A stretch of 64,000 nt of DNA. Source: Heliopora coerulea (Eukaryota; Cnidaria; Anthozoa; Scleralcyonacea; Helioporidae). The stretch lies in contig JASJOG010000003.1 of the NCBI GenBank assembly GCA_030142905.1, positions 2,664,001 to 2,728,000 of the forward strand, read 5' to 3'. The notes beneath the pieces were generated by a model that was not told the DNA's origin, ran no database searches, and saw nothing but the letters and a program-made list of their open reading frames with translations. How positions within the stretch are numbered: position 1 is the stretch's first letter; each line of letters opens with the position of its first letter. Positions 10,271 through 21,027 of this stretch are shown one piece after another. Position numbers and translations under genes: made by a program.

Positions 10271-10292
10271 CTGTTTTTCTATCTTTTAGATA

Positions 10293-10547
10293 GTGTATAA
10301 CCTTAAGAACGCCGCTGTTTTATTGAAGCTATCTACACTGGACCCCCGCGCCTTAGAATTCCTCACTTTATCTACTGTTTTCACACACCACAAACAGACT
10401 GGCCACCCTGTTTCTTTGACTGACTTTTCTATTCTAAGCTCATCTTCTTCTAATTTTGAACTCCTTCTCAGAGAGAGTCTACTTATTAATAAGATAAATC
10501 CTTCGCTCAACGCCAAGATCAGTTCCCTTCCTTTAACCTTGTTCTAA
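10293..10547 (+). pseudogene. Penelope endonuclease C-terminal relic
   Basis: The frame ends LTDFSILSSSSSNFELLLRE, then SLLINKINPSLNAKISSLPL TLF and a stop. An LLIRESLLI-K-KPSLN tail is characteristic of the C-terminus of Penelope-like elements, after the GIY-YIG endonuclease. Nothing of the reverse transcriptase remains upstream; the frame starts inside terminal-repeat-like DNA. A second hammerhead-like motif follows at 10724. Confidence 0.5.
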
Positions 10548-10723
10548 CTGTTAATTTTTTCTTTGTTATATGTTTTTCTGACACATACACACCTGGATTC
10601 ACTCACGCATACACTTCATCGCACACTTAATTATTCACCGGTTTTCACCAGTCTTTCTGTTAATTACTTCCTGTCATTGTAAATAGAATATATAGTCGAG
10701 AACACCTTGTAAATTTATCACTT

Positions 10724-10762
10724 GCTCTGAAGATGTTACAGGACTGGCAACGAAACGTTAGC
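10724..10762 (+). ncRNA. Hammerhead-like motif
   Basis: The plus strand reads CUGAAGA UGUUACAGGACUGGCAAC GAAACGUUAGC. It is the right-arm counterpart of the motif at 6289, with one base change (GUUAC for GUUGC) that weakens stem II. Confidence 0.4.
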
Positions 10763-11435
10763 TAAATTAAAAATATTTTTCAATAATTCATGTCTGTATT
10801 ATTATGGGTTTATTCAAAATCATATGCTGGGCTTTGATATTCCTAACAAGATTACGCTTTCCGCCTGGTTCCTCAATTGCCATTACATAAGGAATGCTGT
10901 GCTGTTGCATACTGTACCAAGGTAATGTGTGACTCTGTATGATTGTTATTCGTTGTGACATTAATTTGTCTCAAAAACGCTTAATATTACTTCACGAACT
11001 TGATTGTTGATTACTGAATCTTATACTTGCGCACAGACTTCAACATCCAAGCCTTAGATTAAACTGACAGAAAAATAATTGATCAGAGAAAGAAAAGAAA
11101 CTATATTGATTGTGTGGGCCGCACGAATGGCCTACTCATGTAGGAGTATACGTCTAAATTTAACAGTTGGGAATCTATTTATTACTTATAGTTACCAGAA
11201 ATATTATCACTTGCCTTTCTTCTTCATCCAGTTTTTGTAGAATCAAAATCGGTCGAATGGTTTTCAAGATATAGCCATTTTACTGAGCCAACACCGCATT
11301 TCGTAGATTAAATGTTGGTTGAGCTAGCTCCGGTTTGCTGGCTGCAAGGATTTTGGCGGAGCAAAGGGTCTGGGGACGGTTTCGAAAAAGTGTGGACAAA
11401 AACTTCAGAGGTTCCGACGCGAGTGACCCTTCTCC

Positions 11436-11580
11436 GACAGTCAGCCTATTTCCTCGAAATGGCTTCCAACCTCGTGCGAATCAATAGTTAGAATTTATAT
11501 TCTGTTGATCGTGTCCTTTTAAAGTCTAAACCATTGTTGACTTGACGATGGGCGAAGAGGAGACAGTAAAATAAGAAACC
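11436..11580 (+). promoter_or_regulatory. OTUD4 5' leader with a short upstream ORF
   Basis: Between the palindrome end and the OTUD4 start codon lie 145 bases that probably hold the promoter and 5' leader. An upstream ATG at 11548 opens a nine-codon frame (MGEEETVK, stop at 11572-11574) that closes only six bases before the main ATG. The main ATG sits in a strong context (A at -3, G at +4). A uORF so close to the start could lower translation. No TATA box is evident. Confidence 0.4.
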
Positions 11581-11724
11581 ATGGATTCAAACAAAAGAAA
11601 GAAAGACCTCCCCTCAAACACCAATCACGAAACGGCAATGGATACCTTCCTTAGAAAGTTGGGACTGTATCGAAAGCCCATTGCAAAGGATGGATCTTGT
11701 TTGTTTAGGGCCGTTGCAGAACAG
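11581..11724 (+). CDS. OTUD4: OTUD4 exon 1: start and catalytic Asp/Cys
   Basis: 48 codons from ATG to donor GTAAAG, phase 0. After a Lys-rich N-terminus comes MDTFLRKLGLYRKPIAKDGS and CLFRAVAEQ. This is the start of the OTU domain: Asp37 and Cys40 of DGSC are the catalytic acid-loop residue and nucleophile. MD-(T/A)-(F/Y)-LRKLGLYRK is close to vertebrate OTUD4, which distinguishes it from other OTU proteins. Catalytic residues are intact. Confidence 0.93.
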
Positions 11725-12412
11725 GTAAAGATAAGTGGCAGCTGTTGTTAGTTAGCGGAATAGCTTTACAGTTGTCGATTCCATTTTTGCTGGCGGGGCA
11801 TTTTTTAGTATTGTTTGACTAAAAATTATTCTAATTTACATGTACCTCAGACAAATTAATAAATTTGAGGGTGGACTTACCAAATATATGTCTTCTTGTA
11901 CTAGAAGGGTGTGCACTTGAGAATGTGTTCAAGTGTGCATAACCTCCCAAAATTTTGTCACTTTAGTAATATATTTCTACAGTACTGAAGGGCGAATCAT
12001 CCTTTTGTATGGCATTTTGAATCAGCAATGTGTTTCGGCCTGATCACTCCAATTCGGGATTCCCGTACAAAATTTTAAGGTAACCTTATACAGTCCTGCC
12101 TAGAAGTATTTTAACACTCTGTTTATGTGTAGTTTCCATTAAATGGGCAACTTGTTGTATGAAGTGTCAGTTTCTCCATAGCCTTTTCAAGTTTGTGATG
12201 GACATCCAGTATCACCTAGAATATTATGACATTTACTGTTTGCATTCAGTCAAGTCATTTTTGATGTGGTTTATTATTATTTGATAACCTTTTTGTGATC
12301 AAATACACAACTTACTGTTTGAAGTGTCAGTTTCCCCATGCGTGGCATTTTCAAGTTTGTGAAAGACTTCCTGTATCATCTGGAATATTTTGACATGTAT
12401 TTAATCAAATAT

Positions 12413-12413
12413 A

Positions 12414-12444
<31 letters not shown>

Positions 12445-12464
12445 CAAGATAGATAGATAGATAT
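12413..12464. repeat. AT and GATA microsatellite
   Basis: (AT)n is followed by a short (GATA) run, at the left edge of the palindrome starting at about 12447. Confidence 0.85.
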
Positions 12465-13245
12465 TCACAGATGTCATTAACAATTTATATCATGTAAAAT
12501 GCATACTGTCATAGGTAGGTCATGCTAAATGATTTCATTTATGGAGAGTTACATTACTCCACTTTTATAAATGTGCATCAATATGTGTTGGATTAAAATA
12601 ATTGTTTAACTTCACAGTCATCCAAGGATGAGATACCTTTCTTGATGTGTAAAAACAAGAAGGGATCAACTGCCCGATTCCAAAGAACATATTTCTTTCG
12701 TGAGTTCAAATGCTTACTTAGTTAATCTGAATAAAGTGTAAGTGATTGGGGGGGGGGGGGGGGAGTAAAGGTGGTTTTCCCTTTACTGGAATTTTTGTGA
12801 GTGGAGTAGAGTTTTTCATGGTTTTTCAAGCTATTGAGTCAAACTAATTTGAACATATGAAGAAAATTCCCCTCTGTGTGCAAAATTTTGCTTAATGGAA
12901 AGCCAGTTTTACTTCCCCTAAATGCAAATATTTTAAACAGATTAACTAGGTAAGCATGCAAATAAGACCTTCCAGTTGAGATAGCATTTGAACTTTCTGA
13001 AAAAATATGTCCTTTGGAATTGGACAGTTGATGCCATCTTTTTTTTTAGCCACCTAGAAAGTTATCTTGTCCTTGGTAACTGTGGAGTTAAGTAATTATT
13101 TTAATCCAATATGTTTGGATATTTATACAAATTGGGTCATAATGTATCTCCCTCTGATTGAAATCACATAACCAGCTACCTATGACAGTATCCATTTTAT
13201 ATAATTTGGATTGTCAATGATATCTGTGAATATCTATCTATCTAA
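12447..13245. repeat. 800-bp palindrome bounded by microsatellites
   Basis: Words in the left half recur inverted in the right half in the same order. GATAGATATTCACAGAT pairs with ATCTGTGAATATCTATC; TACTGTCATAGGTAG with CTACCTATGACAGTA; TTGGATTAAAATAATT with its complement near 13095; ATTCCAAAG with CTTTGGAAT near 13015; and GGGGAGTAAA with TTTACTTCCCC near 12915. Arms are about 300 bases and diverged by perhaps a fifth. The centre is about 12786-12895. There are no open frames worth keeping. It is in intron 1 of OTUD4. Confidence 0.7.
12748..12763. repeat. Run of 16 G
   Basis: An uninterrupted homopolymer of G lies inside the left arm of the palindrome; no matching C run lies in the right arm. 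It is likely to be length-variable. Confidence 0.8.
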
Positions 13246-13305
13246 TCTGTCTGATCTACCTAATCTACCTAATCTATCTATCTTTGGACAACCTTTTTGC
13301 AAATG

Positions 13306-13306
13306 G

Positions 13307-13369
<63 letters not shown>

Positions 13370-13373
13370 TATG

Positions 13374-13445
<72 letters not shown>

Positions 13446-13451
13446 TGTATA

Positions 13452-13494
<43 letters not shown>

Positions 13495-13530
13495 GTATAT
13501 ATGTATGTATGTACATATGTATATGTAGTA
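13306..13530. repeat. TA / GTAT compound microsatellite
   Basis: Long alternating TA tracts are interrupted by GTAC, CATA and a run of GTAT units (about 13417-13448). All frames through it are Tyr/Ile/Met/Val repeats and are not genes. Confidence 0.95.
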
Positions 13531-13562
13531 TTTAAAAGCTGAGCAGGGGTGCTCTATTGGTA

Positions 13563-14352
13563 CAGTAGAACCTGAGTTTTATGACCACCCCTTTTGCCTG
13601 GCAGAAGTGGTTGTAAATACCAGGTGGTCACTTAAGACAGGTAAGTGATGTCATGTAGTGGCTGCCACATTTGTGTGTGCAACTTCTGGAAAATGTGTAA
13701 ATTTAAGCAAAATACGTATCATTATGATTGAACAAGCAAACCCAAATTTCATTGACGATTACTTTATTCAACTAAGAATTACACAAGAATTTGCTTTAGT
13801 TCATCTACTTATTAAAAGTGAAAAGTGAAAAGAAATTGAGCAGCGTGAACTGCTTTGATTTCCTAACTTGTTCTGAAAGAAATTCTCAACAGCATATGTA
13901 TAACGGCACGGACGTGATCAAAACTTGATCGAAGCAGTAAGTGTGTAGTTTTTCTCGTTTCCTGTATTCTCTTTGCCAAGATAGTTTGAGCAACTGTGGA
14001 GTGGCATTGATTCAAATGGCGAACTTAACTCACGAAACTTAATTATAATCCATCAAATTAAATCTGCCCTACCTATTAGGTTTGGCAGAAGAGGACGCTG
14101 ATCTTCTGTCAAACTTAATTCATCAATCAGGTTCAACACATGAGTAGAGCAGTCAGCAATTTTAGTTTGCAGTAGTTGCTTGTGACAGGTAAAATTTCTT
14201 ATTTTGGCTGCTAAAAAGTGGTCGCTGATTGCGTTAGACAGGTGGTCGCTCACGGCAGGTATATTTTAACTACATATCATCTGTGCCAGAAAAACTGGTT
14301 GTATATGACAGGTGGTCATAAAAAGGGGTGTCATAAAACTCAGGTTCTACTG
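13563..14352. mobile_element. pogo/Tigger-type MITE, 790 bp
   Basis: The left end is CAGTAGAACCTGAGTTTTAT and the right end is its reverse complement; both are followed outward by TA (13561-13562 and 14353-14354). Subterminal repeats of GACCACC / GGTGGTC words resemble those of the Tigger-like element at 6423. There is no transposase. It lies in OTUD4 intron 1. Confidence 0.8.
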
Positions 14353-14354
14353 TA

Positions 14355-15082
14355 TTTAAAACACAAGGCAATAGCTGAGTGATTTAGACCCAGTAAAGCA
14401 TGTACTGTGAGTTTTTCAGATGTTTGTATGACATATACATGTATCCACAGCTGCTGTTGTGGTCCACTATAGATGTGCATATACATGCATGCTGCGCGGA
14501 AGAATGATACAATACTTTAGAACATTACTGTATAACAAGCCAACTTACTCAATTGCTACAAGTATGTCATATTTAATGCCTGAAGAGATTCCTGGTATTG
14601 TATTTCAGTTAGTTTGATTATAACCTACTCCAGGCTGTAAAGTTTGGCCTGTGTTAGTAAATTTTCTGTGATGCACCTGTTAAAGTCAAATGTCCATGAT
14701 GCACTTTAAATTGTGCAATTTACCAATGGTAAACAACTCCATGAAAAACTGAATATCAAGAAAAACAGGTGATTTTGGACCCCCTGAACACATTGTATAA
14801 ATCTGCTTGTGAATAGTGCAAATTATACACTTACAGTTGAGCGGTGCATGTGACATGAGCATCAAGTTTATATATATATGCATGCTACCAGATGAAAAAA
14901 AGTATCTCATAATCAAAACTTTACCATCTGTGCTAAAGGTATGTGGTGGTATCCTTGCTTGATATGAATCCACCATTTTCTTTTCTCTTAACAAATGTAA
15001 AGTACCCAACCAAAAATGTAGATTGTCATAAGTTATCTGATTGGTGTGTACATATTGTTTTTTTAACCCATGTGTGCTACAG
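14355..15082. other. OTUD4 intron 1, distal part
   Basis: No gene or dated repeat was recognised. The long minus-strand open frame overlapping exon 2 lacks motifs and is treated as chance. Confidence 0.4.
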
Positions 15083-15166
15083 GTGTTCCACTGCCAAGCA
15101 GAACATTCACGTGTGAGGAAAGAATGTATAGAATTTATGAAGAAAAACAAAGACAAATTTGAAGCG
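15083..15166 (+). CDS. OTUD4: OTUD4 exon 2: OTU domain
   Basis: 28 codons (VFHCQAEHSRVRKECIEFMK.. to KFEA), acceptor GTGCTACAG and donor GTAAAA, phase 0 on both sides. It matches the OTUD4 segment after the nucleophile helix (V-H-Q--H--VR--C---). The next part of the domain, normally FIEGSFEEYL-like, should follow in a separate exon. Confidence 0.92.
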
Positions 15167-16399
15167 GTAAAAAACTTTATTATCATTACCATGAAATGCC
15201 TAGCTACCTACATACAAGTGCGGGTAGCTACATGTACGTAGAGTTTATGTATATATGTATCCCACATTTCGATGTTGTTGAGCACTCTACGGATATATAA
15301 GGATAGCCAATAGCATTAAGCAATGCCCACCACTCGAGTAGTGGTTTGAGCACTCTGGTCTCTTATCAATCCAAGTTCGTTCTGAGCTGCACTTATATAT
15401 ATATATATTATATTTCTGTATGTATCTATATATCTTCATATATAAAACTGAAACAAATAAGAAATTGCTTGAGTGTCTATCTATTCTGCTAAAACAAGTG
15501 TGTTGTCATTTCAACCAAGAAAATGCCTAGTGGAAAGACATGGTGTAAGCTAGTGTTTTCAGGCATTTTTACAGTTGAAATGCATGATGAATCTATCACA
15601 GCACTGAAACAAAAAAACTATTTTCCATTTATTTCCTAAGATAACCAAGTATATTTGAATCCTCATGACGTCATCCCTGTTTTTGGTGCTATAAAATGAA
15701 AATTATATCATAATTATCTTGTATCTCTTTACCCTGTGAGAAAAGGAGGCTCGTCCAATCAAAGCCTGCGGAGGATGTACATAAAGACATTCATATATAC
15801 AAGTACACGTACGTATACTGTACGTATACTGTACATATATATATACTTTTGACTGAGAGTTTTGTCCGTTAAACGGTCCATAGAATTAAAAATAGTGAGT
15901 GAAGTCTTTAAATAGGGGGTGAAACTCTATTTCAATGGTTGATCTGACAAGCTTCTGAAGCAAACAATTAAAACCCACCGTGCTCTAAGCGATTTTTTGT
16001 TGTGGTACATTGGGTGAGCCTTCAATCCGCACTGCGCCGCTGATTGTTGCGTTTGTAGCAATGGTGTACTTCTCAAACATGGTACATGTCAGGTAAACAC
16101 CAATTATTTTTGGTAAAGACAAAGTTTATTTTTTTTGTTTTTGGTCTCGAATAGATTTGATAATTTGCGTTTAGATTTGATATTGCAATATCCAAGATGA
16201 ATTGATTGTAATCCATTGAAAGGGCTATACGGCAATTTGACAAGCCTGGAAATAATTTTGTTCTACCTGTCATAATGACCAGCATCTGTAAATTTGCACC
16301 GCACATACAAAAAATTTACCCCTCACCATTTGTCATTACAAGACTTCAACAAACACTTATAGCTTTTCACAATATAGTATTACCACTTTTTGTAACTAC
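15167..16399. other. OTUD4 intron 2, proximal part; no exon found
   Basis: There are AT and TATG microsatellite stretches (about 15395-15425 and 15835-15850). An exon of roughly 50 bases, phase 0-0, is expected somewhere in 15167-20980, but no candidate with correct frame and OTU-like residues was recognised. Confidence 0.4.
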
Positions 16400-17640
16400 A
16401 GTGGCCCACAAGGCCATCGTTGCACGGAGTGGCATATCCCCGTAGAATGGCGCTCTCTTCGTAGAAAAGGGTGGTATTTCTCCATACAACTCGGTCTCCG
16501 CAGATTGAACCATCTCCGTAGAATCAGGATATCTTAATTAGAAAGGCCATCTCCGTAGAATAAACTATCTCCGCAGATCTGAATGATCCTGTTTCCCTTG
16601 AGCGAAGCGTCTCAACCCAATGAAACCGTCCCCTGAATGAGGCTACTGAGTACTCTGTCGTATTTTTTCGCGTGTCTAAAGGTTGGTTTAGATAACCAAC
16701 AATATCACTTTTTCAAAATTGTTGAAACAAGGTAAATGTTGGTGGATTTTTCTTTCATGGTTGTACTGAAATTCAGATATGTTAGCATTTCTTAGGGAAA
16801 GGAGAAACGGATGAACCAGGGGGAACTTAAACGGTGAATGAATGTCCAAGTCAGTTACAGAATACGAAATAAAGGCGTAACAGTTTCAGAATCATCCTCA
16901 GAGATTTACATGAACAGAAAGTTTTCATGGCATGATTATTATGAAAACTTTTTGTTTATGGCGTAATTGCATTATATTGTTTTACGTACATTAGTAAGGT
17001 ACATTAGTAAGTACATTAGTAAGGTATGACTGCTTCGCGCAACGTTGTCAAGTGGTAAGGAACAACAAAGAAAAGTGAGGAGAAAGATATGTGATGGACG
17101 AGCTTAGGGAATTCAATTCCACCTTATTTGTCAGAAAAGTCATGCTGTACGAAGCCATGAAACATTAGAACTGTATTACAATGTTATATACTATTAAGCT
17201 TATTTTTCGAGGTTTACGATGGGCTTTGATATTTTTTCGCTGTTTACATTCTCGTATGGTTCGTTCGTTGTTTATATCCTTAAGAAATGCTGATATACCT
17301 GAATTTGATGGCCACCATTATGGGAAAAGAACCCACTAACAGCTCACACCAACAATTTTGTGAAAACGACATGATTATTCCGACAAACCAAACTTTCAAC
17401 CAGCGTAAGTGTCAGATGGATTACTCAGAAGCTCCTTGGTGATTCATAGCACGGTTCTATTCAACAGAGGTGACTTTATTCTACGGCGACGACTTATTCT
17501 GTACAGATTGCAATATTCTACAGAGACGGCATCATTTTACGAAGAAGTGCCATGTTTTACGAAGAAATACCCTATTCTACAGAGAGAGTATCGTTCTACG
17601 GAGAAACGCCCTACTGTGCGACGATGACCCCAAAACGTAC
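16400..17640. mobile_element. Foldback element with TTCTACGGAGA subrepeats
   Basis: The ends mirror each other: left GGCCATCGTTGCAC, right GTGCGACGATGACC. The left terminal region holds several inverted copies of TCTCCGTAGAA (16435-16585). The right terminal region holds direct copies of TTCTACGGAGA-like words (17475-17610). The middle, about 900 bases, shows no transposase. This is the architecture of a foldback or long-TIR element. Exact ends and target duplication are not clear. Confidence 0.6.
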
Positions 17641-20600
17641 GTTCAATGGATAGTTTGGTTTACGTCACGTGATTTTTAAAATAAATTAGGGATCAAAATT
17701 AGTCACGTCTATTGAGGCTTAAAGAGCTGGGGGGAATACACTGAAAGTCGAAATTTTTGCGCAATAGAGCACATCGGGACCGAATAGTGGAGAAATAAAA
17801 ACATCAAAAAGTCACTGAATTCCAAGGAACCCACCATGCTAATGCACTCATGTTTGGTACACTAACATGGACGCCGAAAAATGCAGAAGAAAAGAGCCGC
17901 GTTTTCTGTGAAAATTATCAGTTTTTCAAAATGTTTTAGATATCCCTTCTAAAAGTTAATCAAATCAAACATGTCGATTTAGGTGGAAGAAATGTATTAA
18001 GCGCTTATGGCACTCGGGGAAACCATGCTGAACTTGGCTGGCAAAATTCAAAACATCGCAACTTAGGAAGGATTTTGGCTATTGATTTTCCGGGCGGAAA
18101 GCGTAATCGTAATATAAAGATCAGAGCCCAGCTCAGAATTCTTAAGTGTATCGCCATAGTGAAAGAGGCAAGTCGAAAAGTTTTAAAACAGGAAGGATTT
18201 ACTTAATAGATCCGAAATTCGCCTGCTATATCATTGGCCTGTAAAACATGTTACAGCTTAATTTGATTTATAATTTAAACTTTAGATTTTGATGACGTCA
18301 TACTGCCATATGAATGTCACATTTATCCGCATTTCATTTTGATTATTCCATCTGCTAAGATGCCATTAGGTATTTTAACCTATCAAGAGGCAAGGTCACA
18401 CTCCATAATTTTACTCTAGCTAACGCTAGAGAATTTTACTTGTCACCAAGATGAACACTGCCCCTTAATGGGTTAATGCTTACTTTTGAAATGCATTTTC
18501 GATTTGTTGAATCAAAAAACCCTCCCAACAAGTAATCGTGGATGGCCACACAATTTCCCATTCGATCTGGAAAGGAGATCTAAAAATTAAAACGTGTTTG
18601 ATTTGATCCGGAAGCTTTCAATGTAGTCATAGAATTGTCAGGAACTTATGCGCCCTTACCGATTTTTTATAAACCGTTGACGTTCGACGAAAAGCTGGCC
18701 AATGTCCGGCGGGTATCATTGGTATATTGAGAGAGAACGGACCTTTACCTTTATGAGCAATTTGCCTATTTTATGCCATGTGATGTTTTAATGATATTCT
18801 TTGCTGTATACCTGAATATTAGGACCTTTATCTGCAGAAACGACTTCCCATAGTAACCATGGTCTGAAGTGGGTAAATAAACAGGCTTACGGAAAGGTCC
18901 ATTTAGTAAAAGGCGTTTAAGTTTTATGTTGACTATGATAACTTACACAGAGTTTGGTCTGTATACTCTTCTCCTTTGCATTCATGTTATAAATTAATCT
19001 GTGATTATGAGACTAATTATTTCCTCTACATACAGTATTGTAATGACATACCAAAGTGACTACGTAATGACTACGTAAATAATTTGTGTCACCCTTTTGT
19101 AGTTTGTGGAGGGGCCTTTTGATCATCACTTATTCAATTTGCGAAGTCAGAAGGTGAATAACTATTCATTGTTTGATTATATTACGTTGACATGTCCCCG
19201 TAGACTAAAATTAATTCGCCTAAAATGTACTTCGTTTTAACATGAATATAAATTGAATCTGTATGAGCGTTAATTTTTGATTTTACGTTTAGAGTTATCA
19301 CGTTTAAAAAATATACCTTACAGTTATCAAGAAAAGATCTTGCTTGGATTGAGTTTAACTAAACCTTCGTCGTTATTGAAGTGACAACAGAGATAAAAAA
19401 AAAGTGAGAAGGCTGTCATTACGTCCAGAAATCGTTTTTAGGTTATCAGGAGCAAACTACAAGAAGAAAACCTTGATATTAATGCGCAAAAAAACAGACT
19501 ATGCTGGTTTCTCATATAATTGTTTTACAGAACTGAGTGGAAATTACTTGATGAAGTTGAACTGATGTTGCTCTGATATGATCATAATCTGAGGTTTTAT
19601 CAAAATTGAATTACAAAAAGTTGTTGAATGGCTATTTGTCAATAATGTGGAAAACTAGAGAATGTTTTCACCCATGCAGTGATGTTAGTGGTGAGGGAGG
19701 TACACGAAAAGAAAATCTAGGACAAAAACAAGCAAACGAACCGATAAAAAAAAAAGCTAAAAAGCAAACAACATAGTAAACGCGATGAATAGGGTATATT
19801 TCAATGAGACACATTGGCGTGCGTGCCATTGCGGTGCAACGCAAGTGTCTAGTCGTTAAGCAGTGTCCTCTTTGGGGGAATTGTCGAGAGTCACTGTGTT
19901 TTTCTGAGTCCGCTGTTATCTGCCGAGTTTGTGTTAAATACGAAATAAATTCAGAGGATGAAGAGAAACTTTATCAAACGTCTTTCAAACAAAAACTGGA
20001 TGATGTTTTGTTACTTGTAAAGTCGACAGGGCATGAAATACCTTGTTAGCAGTTACCAAAACAATAAGTGGTTGTTGCAGTTATTTCGGTCTTGCGTGTT
20101 ACACCTTTTAACCATTCGAATCTATTCTTTCAATTAACAAGCATCTGGCCGTCGTTCCAATTTTATATGCAGTTGTTATAGCCAATGATAATTCGATGAG
20201 GGGTGGGAGTGGATTTGCGTGGAGTAACACAAGTATTTTATGGTTTTAAAGGGTTTTTGACGCACGTTTTAGACGTTTGTGGTAGGCGTGGGGAGGTTTG
20301 AACCGGCAAACTCTCCTTTCAATATGCCATCGGGTCCACCATAACTTAGGGGCAACTTAAAGTACATAATCTTAAATTGCCAGTCGACAATGTTTCTAGT
20401 GACATTAACGTCGAAAAACTTTCTAGGCTATGCAGTGGGTTTAGGTGTTAAGCCTAATTTCAAACTTGTGGAATTTTCCGCGCGGACGTATTCTTTTCTC
20501 TCCATGTGAAACTAAACCAAAACACACAAAAATAACATCACCCGTATGAAATATTCCACCACACAGGAAACCCCACATTGTGGAAATTAAGTCCTTTGGC

Positions 20601-20980
20601 GGATTTTTATTAGGCGACATTTTCCACACAATCTCCAAGAAAATAGGAAACTGATTATACTTTCTTGCAGAGGATGGTTTTGCGAACCGTTTACATTACT
20701 TGTCAAATCGATTCACTCAAAAAAATTCAAGAGGAAAACGCGCTTTACACTAGGAAATGATGAACAAATTCTGAAAGATACTCGTTTTGTTCACAGTCGC
20801 ACCTCATTTAGAAAAAGAAGAAAAAAAGAAAAGGAAAAAACTTGCTGGTGTTTAAGTTTTATTTGAATGCTATTGCAGAGTATACAGTATATACACGTGA
20901 ATGCACTTGTCATGGGATACTGCTGTATCATAAAGAATGCATATAGATTTAGTGGTAACTTCTGCGTTATTTCCTTACAG
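17641..20980. other. OTUD4 intron 2, distal part
   Basis: It contains a 110-bp fragment (18076-18185) also found at 8766, and a palindromic word ACTCTAGCTAACGCTAGAG (about 18410-18428) also seen near 41230 as CTCTGGCTAACG. One unassigned ORF lies at 19804-20049. Otherwise nothing was recognised. The missing OTU exon may be here. Confidence 0.4.
19804..20049 (+). CDS. Unassigned small ORF, Cys-rich
   Basis: 81 codons with a Cys-rich middle (VVKQCPLWGNCRESLCFSES.. C-R-VC) and a more ordinary charged C-terminal half (SEDEEKLYQTSFKQKLDDVL). No family was recognised, there is no signal peptide, and no splice sites tie it to OTUD4. It may be a fragment of a decayed gene or mobile element. Kept only because its composition is more protein-like than its neighbours. 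Confidence 0.2.
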   Translation: MRHIGVRAIAVQRKCLVVKQCPLWGNCRESLCFSESAVICRVCVKYEINSEDEEKLYQTSFKQKLDDVLLLVKSTGHEIPC

Positions 20981-21027
20981 GAGTGGGCTGGACAAGTAGA
21001 AATCCTAGCTCTTTCTCTTATGTACAA
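20981..21027 (+). CDS. OTUD4: OTUD4 exon: EWAGQVEILALSLMY
   Basis: The acceptor TTATTTCCTTACAG is strong; the donor GTAAGT is perfect. It reads EWAGQVEILALSLMY plus two bases of a Lys codon, closely matching the EW-GQVE--ALSLMY helix of OTUD4. It starts in phase 0, so the unseen exon before it must also end in phase 0. Confidence 0.93.

Larger units (their letters stand above)
5806..11435. repeat. Large interrupted palindrome next to OTUD4
   Basis: The right arm, 10190-11435, is matched in reverse complement by a left arm in three pieces: 5806-6422, a few bases after 9159, and about 9457-9893. The left-arm gaps are a Tigger-like transposon (6421-9159) and a roughly 290-bp Penelope-type fragment (about 9170-9456). 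The unpaired centre is 9894-10189. Similarity is very high near the centre (for example around GGGCCTT at 9830 and 10245) and drops toward the outer ends. The right outer end lies about 145 bases before the OTUD4-like start codon. Confidence 0.75.

Noticed and set aside
12619..12726. Possible exon SSKDEIPFLMCKNKKGSTAR in OTUD4 intron 1
   Set aside because: An inverted copy exists in the same palindrome, and OTUD4 needs no residues between AEQ and VFHCQ.
13211..13542. Several overlapping frames rich in Tyr, Ile, Met and Val
   Set aside because: Translation of the TA/GTAT microsatellite in every frame.
14686..15192. 168-codon minus-strand frame
   Set aside because: Overlaps OTUD4 exon 2 antisense, has no motif and an AT-driven composition.
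20270..20350. Possible tRNA on the minus strand (GGTTCAAACC box)
   Set aside because: T-stem and acceptor stem do not pair, and no A box is at the right distance.
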